Of a stretch of DNA of 34,606 nucleotides, positions 21,658 to 28,519 are shown one piece after another. The notes beneath the pieces were generated by a model. The model was not told the origin of the DNA. It ran no database searches and saw only the letters and a list, made by a program, of their open reading frames with translations. The stretch is from a virus. The position numbers were made by a program, and so were the translations under genes. How positions within the stretch are numbered: position 1 is the stretch's first letter; each line of letters begins with the position of its first letter. The stretch lies in the IMG/VR virus record IMGVR_UViG_3300047546_003519, positions 1 through 34,606 of that record. The stretch is one strand, 5' to 3'.

Positions 21658-23472
21658 CTATTCGCCTTCCTCATCCTCCGATCCCTGGACCGCCTCGCGT
21701 CCGATAATTTTGAGCATCGTGGCAGCCGCCACCTGCATACATTCGCAGTCCCAAAGGTGATTCGGTCGGTGACCGATTTGCAGCCAGATCCATTTACCCT
21801 TTTCCTTTACCCGATGCTCGCTATCCATCTGGGCTAGGTAATCTTCAGGCACGTTGTCCGGCACTTCCCAAGTCACCCCGTTCGCCGGATCCTGATTCCG
21901 ACGCAGCCGGGCTAGACTGTCCTTGATGTTCAGGTTGCTCCAGTAGTGCACAAAGCAGGAGCGCCCATGCGCAATCACCACCTTCCGGCTCGGGGAATAG
22001 AAGCGTTGGATTGGTTTTCCTCCCTTGGTCTTGTGGACGAACGTGGCCCGGCGATCTCCTATCAGCGCCACCCAGCCACGCTCGGAACACTGTCGGTAGA
22101 CCTCGTAAGCGGCATGACCTGCATCCACGAATACGAGGTTTGAGTGAACAAAAAATCGCTTCTGGACGGCATCAATGTCCTCCCACGATACCACTCGCTC
22201 GCACCAGAGTAGTCGTGACGAACCTTCCACGGACCACGAGCGAACCACCAAAAAGAAATGGTCCATCTGGCAGTCCACAGTCAGAAACCGCAGCGGGATC
22301 AGCTTCGCCCCAACTTCAAACGGAGGCGCAATGATGCGGCCGGTGGCATCGACCGCTCCTTCGTCCGCCCAAGGCTCCCCAAGTCGATAGCCGCTCCGGG
22401 TGATATCTAGTTTGAAATCCTCAACGTACTCGCGCCAAGGAAGGCCGAGGCGTTTCTGATAAAATTGTTGGAGCAAACTCGCATCGCCCTTCCGTGCCGC
22501 CTGTTTTGCACGCAGATACAATTCCGCGAGCTGTCCCCACGACATCGTTGCGATCGCGTTCCAATGAAAACCCGCGTATTCCCGAGCGGCCTTTGGATTC
22601 TGAACCACGAACCGCCCCGTGGCATTGAGACGGCGACGGCTTTCGTCGGAATCCGGAATGCCCACCCTGCATGAAGCGCACAGCAGCACCGTGGATTCGC
22701 GCAGCCGAGCAAAGTCGTATTGTTCGTTCTCATCCTTGCAGTCCTTGGCCCATTCCACGTTTTCCCAAAGAAACGCCTGCCGGTGCTGGCAATATGGACA
22801 CTCAAACGTCCACTCCCGCTGGTCTGTCGTTTCAAACTTACGGTGAAAATCGTCCTGCTCCTCACCGCCCTGACTCATCCAGATACATTTCCCAAGCCAG
22901 CCAAAAGCGGTAACGCGAGCCTCAGCTTCAGCCATGTGACCGGGCGGGAACTGCCAGCATTCGTCAGCGAAAATCCAGCGGATCGACCGACGTTGGAGGT
23001 TTGTCCGGTTGTGCGCGCCAAGCATCCAGAGCGTCATCCCGCTCGCAAAATGGATCGTCTGGTTACGCTTCTTGTGCGGGTTGCCGGGGAACCGGCTTTT
23101 CACCGGCAGGCAAACTTCAAAGAGTTTCTGGAGCCGCGATTCACTCTGGTCCTTGGCGTCCTCATCGGTTTCGTTCAGCCACAACGTTGGGCCGGGTTCG
23201 TTTGCTATCACGTAACAAAGACCAATCTCGCCAGCGAGCGTCTTGGAGGCTTGCACCGCTGCCATAACACAAACCTGCCGCACTTTCGGATCCACAATCG
23301 CCTCAAGCACCTCCCGAATCTGGGGTGAGTTCTCGATCCGGAATTTTCCAGGCATGGGCGAGTACGGAATCGATTCGATGTGCTGCTCCGCCCACATCCA
23401 AGGAGGAGAACGATCTGGGGGACGCCATGCATCTCGCCAGAGATCCTCGAGCTTTGTGTTGTTCCCACTCAT
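21658..23472 (-). CDS. Terminase large subunit, GpA type, 604 aa
   Basis: Matches the lambda gpA family. A Walker-A-like AAVQASKT is at 71-78 and the Walker B IFADE is at 167-171 (Asp170-Glu171). A zinc-finger-type CPYC and CASC pair follows, then LTVDCQMDHFFLVV and LVFVDAG, the acidic residues of the C-terminal nuclease. It cuts the concatemer and drives DNA into the prohead. The ATG overlaps the small nuclease gene by four bases (ATGA). Length is usual. Confidence 0.9.
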   Translation of the reverse strand: MSGNNTKLEDLWRDAWRPPDRSPPWMWAEQHIESIPYSPMPGKFRIENSPQIREVLEAIVDPKVRQVCVMAAVQASKTLAGEIGLCYVIANEPGPTLWLNETDEDAKDQSESRLQKLFEVCLPVKSRFPGNPHKKRNQTIHFASGMTLWMLGAHNRTNLQRRSIRWIFADECWQFPPGHMAEAEARVTAFGWLGKCIWMSQGGEEQDDFHRKFETTDQREWTFECPYCQHRQAFLWENVEWAKDCKDENEQYDFARLRESTVLLCASCRVGIPDSDESRRRLNATGRFVVQNPKAAREYAGFHWNAIATMSWGQLAELYLRAKQAARKGDASLLQQFYQKRLGLPWREYVEDFKLDITRSGYRLGEPWADEGAVDATGRIIAPPFEVGAKLIPLRFLTVDCQMDHFFLVVRSWSVEGSSRLLWCERVVSWEDIDAVQKRFFVHSNLVFVDAGHAAYEVYRQCSERGWVALIGDRRATFVHKTKGGKPIQRFYSPSRKVVIAHGRSCFVHYWSNLNIKDSLARLRRNQDPANGVTWEVPDNVPEDYLAQMDSEHRVKEKGKWIWLQIGHRPNHLWDCECMQVAAATMLKIIGREAVQGSEDEEGE

Positions 23473-23795
23473 GCTGCTTTGAGAAGAGCCACGATTCGCT
23501 CGATTACGTGCGCTTTGATTTGGTCATCCACAAGCCGGAGCACCCGCCAACCAGCCAGCGTTGCCTCAAGATACTTTTCAGCGTCGGCCGCAAATCCCCT
23601 CGGTGACGTGTGGCGTCCACGAACCCAGATGCCACCCTCGATTTCGATCAGGGTTCGCGATGGCAGATGGGCAAAGTCCGAGCGCCACTTTCTTGTTGGA
23701 TGAAAACGGAACTCCCGCTCAAGATACGGACCGTTGACCACCCGCCAAAGCCACTCGAAACGCTGCTCCAGCTTGGAAACTTTCGCCGCGCTCAA
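23469..23795 (-). CDS. VSR/DUF559-like small endonuclease, 108 aa
   Basis: The core REFRFHPTRKWRSDFAH, then LIEIEGGIWVRGRHTSP, then GFAADAEKYLEATLAGWRVLRL resembles the VSR-type PD-(D/E)XK nucleases often seen in phages. Likely active residues are Asp (SDFAH) and Glu (EIEGG). The start chosen is TTG 23795: it overlaps the small terminase stop (TTGA) and has GGAGG ten bases upstream. The longer reading from 23831 would overlap the small terminase by 40 bases. Being between terminase genes suggests a part in packaging or recombination. Confidence 0.7.
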   Translation of the reverse strand: MSAAKVSKLEQRFEWLWRVVNGPYLEREFRFHPTRKWRSDFAHLPSRTLIEIEGGIWVRGRHTSPRGFAADAEKYLEATLAGWRVLRLVDDQIKAHVIERIVALLKAA

Positions 23796-24406
23796 GGAGT
23801 CGTCCCTCCGCCGGTGTGCAGGATGCCGCAAACTTCATCAATGGCCTTGGCGCATTCTTCCCGGATGCCTTGTGCGTCTTTGCCGCTCAAAATCGGAGGT
23901 AGCTCGTTTTCAAACTTGGCCCGCAAGAGCGCGATCGCTTTTCCAACCTGCGCCACCCAAGTGGAGCGCACATCATCGAGGCGAACGAACTCGCCCTTTT
24001 TCACAGCCACCTTCAGCTCCCGTTCCTCCACTTCAGCGAGGAGTTTGCGCGCTTTGAGTCGCTCGACTTCTGGCGAAGGCAGCTTCTTGAGATTGCGTAC
24101 CTTCACGAACTGCCGCCAGTCCGCAAGAGGAAGTCCACCTTCTGGGAGCGGCTGGGGCGCGCCCTCCAGCTTTCTCCACCGATTGATTGTTCGGACGGTT
24201 ACGCCCAGAAGCTGCGCGAGTTCCTCGAACGTCTTTACCGAAATCGATGCGTCTTCGGCATCCGGGATGCCACTCGCTGCCTTGGCTTGGATCAGCTCCC
24301 GTTCAGCGGCGGTGAGGGTTTTCCCGTCGGCAACCTTGCGGGCCACGTTGCGGAAATCAGCCGATAGGATTTTATCTGCCTGCTCGGGGGTGATGAAACT
24401 GCTCAT
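23792..24406 (-). CDS. Terminase small subunit, 204 aa
   Basis: Residues about 55-100 contain a helix-turn-helix-like segment (KTFEELAQLLGVTVRTINRWRK) similar to Nu1-type small terminases. A coiled or helical linker follows (PEVERLKARKLLAEVEERELKVAVKKGEFVRL) and then a C-terminal helical domain. It is the DNA-recognition part of the packaging motor and would bind sites in the adjacent gene-poor region. A TTTGACAC copy lies 12 nt before the ATG. Confidence 0.8.
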   Translation of the reverse strand: MSSFITPEQADKILSADFRNVARKVADGKTLTAAERELIQAKAASGIPDAEDASISVKTFEELAQLLGVTVRTINRWRKLEGAPQPLPEGGLPLADWRQFVKVRNLKKLPSPEVERLKARKLLAEVEERELKVAVKKGEFVRLDDVRSTWVAQVGKAIALLRAKFENELPPILSGKDAQGIREECAKAIDEVCGILHTGGGTTP

Positions 24407-24418
24407 GCCAAAACCGGC

Positions 24419-24426
24419 GTGTCAAA
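24419..24426 (-). promoter_or_regulatory. TTTGACAC start-associated variant
   Basis: First-base mismatch. It lies 12 nt before the ATG of the small terminase at 24406. Confidence 0.5.
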
Positions 24427-24577
24427 ATGCACGACATGGGATCAGACATTTGCCGCGTGCTGAAACCGGACATTCTTCAGACATCCGAGTGCCGGGTCCG
24501 ATTGTCATGTCCGGCTTTTGGAGGATGCTTCCAGCTCGCTCTACTCTGTTGAGCGACGACCCGATGGCTGGGAGACC

Positions 24578-24721
24578 TTAACAAAATCGGACATTCGAAA
24601 AAATCACTCCCTCTCTAACTGGCAGGGCGTCGGAAAGCCCCGCCGAGAGAAAGCCTCCGTGGGACCCCGAAATAATACTTGGGCAGCCATTTATGAAAGG
24701 ACACGTACTCGGCGCTTTCAT
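24578..24721 (-). CDS. Doubtful small ORF, 47 aa
   Basis: ATG 24721 to TAA 24578 gives MKAPSTCPFINGCPS and 32 more residues. No family or Shine-Dalgarno sequence is seen. It is kept because a GTTGACAC copy lies 16 nt upstream, three more than usual. It crosses the GACAT repeats and may not be translated. Confidence 0.25.
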   Translation of the reverse strand: MKAPSTCPFINGCPSIISGSHGGFLSAGLSDALPVREGVIFSNVRFC

Positions 24722-24737
24722 TTCCAACTAACGGAGC

Positions 24738-24745
24738 GTGTCAAC
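24738..24745 (-). promoter_or_regulatory. GTTGACAC copy, weak gene link
   Basis: Exact octamer 16 nt before a short doubtful ORF at 24721. It lies just after the stop of the small membrane protein gene. Confidence 0.4.
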
Positions 24746-24753
24746 GATTGAGG

Positions 24754-24864
24754 TTAGCGAGTCCACATCACCCAGATGTCGTGAAGCACCCCAGAGACGA
24801 ACGATGCCGCAATAGCACCAACAAAAATTGCCAACAGGTAATCGAAGAAGCGTGAAAGGTTCAT
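24754..24864 (-). CDS. Small membrane protein, 36 aa
   Basis: MNLSRFFDYLLAIFVGAIAA and SFVSGVLHDIWVMWTR give one membrane span (about residues 8-27) with a short N-terminus and a charged C-terminus. The gene starts two bases after the stop of the DUF3102-like gene. No family is recognised. Small membrane proteins of this kind are common in phages as pinholins, superinfection factors or inhibitors. It is shorter than usual holins and is distant from the lysis pair. Confidence 0.6.
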   Translation of the reverse strand: MNLSRFFDYLLAIFVGAIAASFVSGVLHDIWVMWTR

Positions 24865-24866
24865 AA

Positions 24867-25415
24867 TTAGAGTTTGGTGTAAAGTTCTGCAAACCAGCGC
24901 AGTTCGTTTTTGAGGATGCGTCTGGAGTCCTCCGGCCACGTGTTGAGCGGGTCGGCATCCATCCGCTTGTTGAACCAGAGGCGGAACCCGTCGAGGTAAC
25001 GTGTGAACTTTACCCACGGCTTGTTGGGATCAGGCGCTTGCTGCCTGTTCTCCTGGACGGGCAGCAGGCCAATGGCGACGAATGCCTGCCGTAAACTGGC
25101 GGCGTCTTTCAAATTACCACCACTGGTGGTAATTTGCTCCTTCTCGGTGTCCGCCACAGATTCATGCGCAACCTTGGCTATCTGCATGTATTTGCGGACG
25201 GTTTCCCGCTTCATGTCAGGCAGGTTTTCGGCCTGCCAATCCAGCCAGCTTCCATGGCCAAGTGCTGCCTTCTGCTGGATAAGCAGTTGGCCACACTCGA
25301 TGGCTTTGGCTACGGCCTCCGAGGCGTAGCCTTTTGCCTGTTCCGCAAAAGCATGGGCTTGTGCGTGAGCCGCCAAGATTTGATCGGCTAGATTGATTTG
25401 GATTTCTTCGGTCAT
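24867..25415 (-). CDS. DUF3102-like protein, 182 aa
   Basis: Residues about 20-85 have the pattern of DUF3102-type proteins: AKAIECGQLLIQQKAALGHGSWLDWQAENL, then KRETVRKYMQIAKVA, a winged-helix or HTH-like end. These occur on plasmids and phages and are thought to bind DNA. The C-terminal part is basic and aromatic (KPWVKFTRYLDGFRLWFNKR). It may regulate replication or early genes. The start ATG at 25415 follows an ATTGACAA copy by 13 nt. It also overlaps the upstream stop. Confidence 0.65.
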   Translation of the reverse strand: MTEEIQINLADQILAAHAQAHAFAEQAKGYASEAVAKAIECGQLLIQQKAALGHGSWLDWQAENLPDMKRETVRKYMQIAKVAHESVADTEKEQITTSGGNLKDAASLRQAFVAIGLLPVQENRQQAPDPNKPWVKFTRYLDGFRLWFNKRMDADPLNTWPEDSRRILKNELRWFAELYTKL

Positions 25416-25981
25416 ACCGCTGGCTTCGTTGTCAATTTGTGGCGTTCATGGACGGCCTTGGCTCGTTCGCGGTACGCAACCCGTGAGCGTTTGGACTTCA
25501 TTGCGCGTGAGGGAGGCAGGCCAAACTTCACGCACCACTCCACGGCTATCTTGGAGAAGGCTTGCTTTGTAACACCATGCCGTGCTGCCAATTCCGTTGC
25601 ACTCTGCCCCTCCATTGCAAGAATGCCAGTGCCATAGCAAACCGCATCAAATACGAGAGCCGGGTTAGAACAGCCCCTCATTCTGGCGCAAAACGACGCC
25701 AGAGCATCTCCACAAACTTCTGTGGTTGTTACACCTGATGGCTTTTCGCCGTCGATATGTTCCACAATATCTGAGGGTGCCGACGCCAGTGAGGAGTCGG
25801 CCAAGTCCCTGTCAAAACGGGCATTTGATCCATGGTAGTTGATGTCTGGGCGATCGATTCCGAGGCTGCGTAATTGCGCACGCTCTGCCTCTGGGAGCGT
25901 GTCAACCCAGCGGCGATAATCCTCCGCATGTTGGGCATCTCTCTGCGCCTGCCTGAGCGCGTAGGCGTTGTCTTCGCTCAT
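25412..25981 (-). CDS. HTH DNA-binding protein, 189 aa
   Basis: The C-terminal third has a helix-turn-helix (GQSATELAARHGVTKQAFSK) and a basic end (RAMKSKRSRVAYRERAKAV). The N-terminal part is acidic and helical without recognised motifs. It is probably a phage transcription regulator (inference). GGAGG lies eight bases before the ATG, which overlaps the stop of the upstream gene (ATGA). A GTTGACAC octamer at 25899 is inside the coding region (WVDTLPEAE) and is not linked to a start. Confidence 0.65.
   Translation of the reverse strand: MSEDNAYALRQAQRDAQHAEDYRRWVDTLPEAERAQLRSLGIDRPDINYHGSNARFDRDLADSSLASAPSDIVEHIDGEKPSGVTTTEVCGDALASFCARMRGCSNPALVFDAVCYGTGILAMEGQSATELAARHGVTKQAFSKIAVEWCVKFGLPPSRAMKSKRSRVAYRERAKAVHERHKLTTKPAV
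25429..25436 (-). promoter_or_regulatory. ATTGACAA start-associated variant
   Basis: Two mismatches (first and last base). It lies 13 nt before the ATG of the DUF3102-like gene at 25415, within the end of the HTH gene. Confidence 0.4.
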
Positions 25982-26451
25982 GGCCGACCTCCGCTTTTAA
26001 GGCTTATTTTCGACCCTCCGGCCCGCATTTCGACCACTGTGGCGGACCGCATGAAAAATGGCCGTTTTTGGGCAACCTCGTACGATCTTGAGGTATCTGC
26101 TGCATGGGGCGCGGCGCCAGCTTGACGCATTTTCGCCCGCCAACGCAGCCCTTCAATGGCCGCATGGTCACCATCATCCCTATGAGCTGACTTGAGGTCC
26201 CGGCCCTTTTTTGGGGGGTTAGGGTAAATTAAGGCATAACAAGTCTTCAGCGACTCAAGAACTCGTGCACTGGTGCTCTTAAGCACATCAGTGCATGCGA
26301 ACTTCGTTTTAACGATTCGCACTGATATACTACGTATATCTATCTCGCAGATAGTCTCGCACGAGACAGGCTCGCGCTTACGGGACTGGTCTCGTTGTGT
26401 GCGAGACTGTCCTGAAATCGGCAACGAGATCAAATTGAGGTCAGCTGACAT
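25978..26451 (-). CDS. Basic hypothetical protein, 157 aa, spanning a palindrome cluster
   Basis: No family is recognised. The chain is rich in Arg, Lys and Ser and has no clear domain, with a basic segment KKGRDLKSAHRDDGDH in the middle. Evidence that it is translated: GGAGGGG ten bases before the ATG at 26451, overlap with the primase-helicase end on one side and with the HTH gene (ATGA) on the other. The upstream half (26267-26407) is full of inverted repeats, so the DNA may have a second role. It is also possible that the frame is open by chance. Confidence 0.45.
   Translation of the reverse strand: MSADLNLISLPISGQSRTQRDQSRKREPVSCETICEIDIRSISVRIVKTKFACTDVLKSTSARVLESLKTCYALIYPNPPKKGRDLKSAHRDDGDHAAIEGLRWRAKMRQAGAAPHAADTSRSYEVAQKRPFFMRSATVVEMRAGGSKISLKSGGRP
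26267..26407. repeat. Cluster of inverted repeats, candidate origin or operator array
   Basis: At least six inverted repeats occur in 141 bases. GATATAC-TAC-GTATATC (26324-26340), CTATCT-CGC-AGATAG (26340-26354) and GTCTCG-CA-CGAGAC (26354-26367) lie end to end, sharing border bases. GTCTCG and CGAGAC recur at 26389-26394 and 26402-26407. On the other side are GTGCT-CTTA-AGCAC (26273-26286), GCAC-TG-GTGC (26267-26276), and ATCAGTGC at 26287-26294 pairing with GCACTGAT at 26319-26326. The area is richer in A and T than its surroundings. Confidence 0.65.
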
Positions 26452-28477
26452 AGTTGCGGCCCCTCCAGAGCTTTGTTGAGCGTTCAAAAACGATCGGTCC
26501 GTTCTTCCCCCGGCTGCTCATGCACGCGAACGCGTGGTAAATGCGGGTGCCTTGCGCGAGCGAACATTCGCCCTCGGCCGTCGCGACTCTCTGACAGATG
26601 TAGGCCACCACATCAGACAATGAAGGGTCCCTGTCGTTTTTGAGCGGAGGCATCGTCTCGCACAAAGGGCCGTATTTTTCGGCCAGACTCCCAACCTTAT
26701 ACGTTGCCTTGGAGGGTTTTGCTTCGGCCTTTGCAGCACGCAAACGGCTGGGGTCAGCGTCGTTGTTTCGCTCGAACTGCACGCCCCGCCACTGGACCAC
26801 AAAAGCCTCTACTGGAGGCAGCGCTCTTATCGTCAGATCAACGACATACGCATCCTTTTCCTCATGCGGCGTCATGGTCAAAATCACGTCCGGGTCACGT
26901 GCAAATACGCCCGAGCCTCCGATGCGATCGATGGCGTCTTTTCCCGCCTGGTTGCCCTTGCTGTAGTGAGCACCAAATACCACGGCCGCACCGGATTGCA
27001 CGGCGAGCTGTTCGATCTCGTTACAGAGTGAGGCAATGTCGCCCGCCTTGTTCTCGTCGCGCTTTCCAAGTCCTTTGTAAACAGGATCAAGCACGATCAG
27101 CGAATACCGGCACTCCTTGATCCGGGAGAGGATCTTAGGAATTAGCTCGGAGAAATCCGTGGCGAATCCGCGTAGATTCCAAAGGTCGCATTCTGAAAAA
27201 TCGCCGATGCTCTTTGCGGCAGCGACCGCCCGAAGCCGCGCTTGGAATGCGAATTCGGGCAGCTCGAAGTTGATGTAGAGCACGCGCCCCTGCTGGGTCT
27301 GAAAACCCCACCACGGACCACCCGAGGCCACGGAAAGAGTGAGATCAATGAGGCTCCAGGATTTCCGGGCTTTGCTGGCTCCACCGATGATCATTTTACA
27401 TCCCTGATGCAGCACGCCAGCAATGAGTTGCGGCGGCTCAGGTCGAGGCGTTGCCATGAACTCTTGGGCACACACAATCTTAGGCAGGCCATCGGGCGAA
27501 TTGGCCGTTTCCCACTCCGCCCATGACTTCGCACCCAGCCCCACGGCGAGGAGTTGTTGCCGTCGTTTCTCGCCATCCACAGTGCGCCACCCGTCCGGGC
27601 AGCGCGAGAGGCGGGATGGATTCTTGTTCTGTTTGTCCAGGGAGAGGCCGTCGAGCCAGTCCCACACAATGTCAACGCGGCGGCGGTATTCCGCAGCATC
27701 GGGCGCATCGACCCGCACCCATGCGTGGATCGATTTGTTGCCGGAATCGATCACAACGGACACAGGCAACCCACTCGATACAATCGCTCCGAACTGCACG
27801 TCCTTCGGGATAGTCTCGCCCGCTTCATTGCGGTCGAACTCCACGAGCGCATGCCGAAACGCGGTCACGTCCTCGTTTTTCGCCCCGTCTTTCTGCATGG
27901 GGTTGAGGCGAATATAGAGGCCGAGCGTTGTCGAAAAACACCTATCGATGCCGCCTTTATTGGCCACCCGCTTTTTCCACTCTTCCACCTCCAGCGTGAC
28001 GCCCCGCTTGGGCATCACGTTGCCTTCGCCGTCCTCGCCAGCGGGAGCAATCGCCACGAATTCGCCCGGCTTAAAACACGCATCCAGCAGCCTCGTAAAC
28101 CCGCCTTCTATCGCCGTTGGTAGCGGCAAAGGTTCAGACGAGAACTTTGGACCGGATGACCGCAAAGACTCCGGTTTATGCGCGTTTCGTTGGGCAGCGG
28201 CCGGTGAAGGAGCGGCTCCGACGGAGGCTGCTTCCCGGGGCACATGAGCGAATGCGGAACGAATCGTGGTTCGCGCTTCAAACTCGCCAAGGCCATCGGA
28301 AATGGCTCGCGAGAGCAGCCGGTTCTCGGCTTCGGCCGCAGCAATTCCGGCATCCCTGAACTGGCAGGCGGCATCGAATAACTCGGCGTTGCGCTGCCCT
28401 TCGGGAGCACCGTGAGCCAGATAATCGAGGGTTCGTTTCGGGAGATTTTGATTGGGAGCAAGTGAACGGTATTTCAT
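26441..28477 (-). CDS. Primase-helicase, AEP-like and RecA-like domains, 678 aa
   Basis: The middle part (about 205-300) has the order typical of archaeo-eukaryotic-type primases: LVEFDRNE (Glu213-Asp215), a SIHAWV with His251, and NPSRLSRCPDGWR near 286-298. The C-terminal part is a RecA-like ATPase of the RepA/AAA_25 type: GGASKARKS at 365-373 (Walker A), a SLIVLDP with Asp464 (Walker B), and FGAHYSKG near 501-508. The N-terminal 90 residues are helical. Together they would unwind and prime DNA in phage replication. Confidence 0.8.
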   Translation of the reverse strand: MKYRSLAPNQNLPKRTLDYLAHGAPEGQRNAELFDAACQFRDAGIAAAEAENRLLSRAISDGLGEFEARTTIRSAFAHVPREAASVGAAPSPAAAQRNAHKPESLRSSGPKFSSEPLPLPTAIEGGFTRLLDACFKPGEFVAIAPAGEDGEGNVMPKRGVTLEVEEWKKRVANKGGIDRCFSTTLGLYIRLNPMQKDGAKNEDVTAFRHALVEFDRNEAGETIPKDVQFGAIVSSGLPVSVVIDSGNKSIHAWVRVDAPDAAEYRRRVDIVWDWLDGLSLDKQNKNPSRLSRCPDGWRTVDGEKRRQQLLAVGLGAKSWAEWETANSPDGLPKIVCAQEFMATPRPEPPQLIAGVLHQGCKMIIGGASKARKSWSLIDLTLSVASGGPWWGFQTQQGRVLYINFELPEFAFQARLRAVAAAKSIGDFSECDLWNLRGFATDFSELIPKILSRIKECRYSLIVLDPVYKGLGKRDENKAGDIASLCNEIEQLAVQSGAAVVFGAHYSKGNQAGKDAIDRIGGSGVFARDPDVILTMTPHEEKDAYVVDLTIRALPPVEAFVVQWRGVQFERNNDADPSRLRAAKAEAKPSKATYKVGSLAEKYGPLCETMPPLKNDRDPSLSDVVAYICQRVATAEGECSLAQGTRIYHAFACMSSRGKNGPIVFERSTKLWRGRNYVS

Positions 28478-28519
28478 TTGATCAAGAGCAGTTACGTATT
28501 TGAAAAGAGTCGCTTCGGC

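Larger units (their letters stand above)
24407..24753. other. Gene-poor region upstream of the small terminase, candidate packaging site
   Basis: About 350 bases without a secure gene. On the plus strand there are six GACAT words in 165 bases, in three kinds: TCAGACAT at 24442 and 24477, CGGACATTC at 24467 and 24588, and CCGGACAT at 24466 with its inverted copy at 24507-24514, plus one at 24433. In lambda-like phages the cos site and the terminase-binding repeats lie just upstream of the small terminase gene, so this is a candidate. A weak 47-codon reading frame also runs through it. Confidence 0.5.

Noticed and set aside
24518-24751. Plus-strand frame in the gene-poor stretch
   Set aside because: No ribosome binding site or family, and it lies over the GACAT repeats.
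3199-25436. Reading TTGACA in the repeated element as a sigma70 -35 box for each gene
   Set aside because: With a 17-base spacer the -10 would fall inside the coding region, and no TATAAT-like hexamer is there. The fixed distance to the start codon fits a start-linked element better.
25899-25906. GTTGACAC copy within the HTH gene
   Set aside because: No in-frame start at the usual distance. It encodes VDT in a normal part of the gene, so it is left as an incidental copy. It also shares 13 bases with the copy at 24738.
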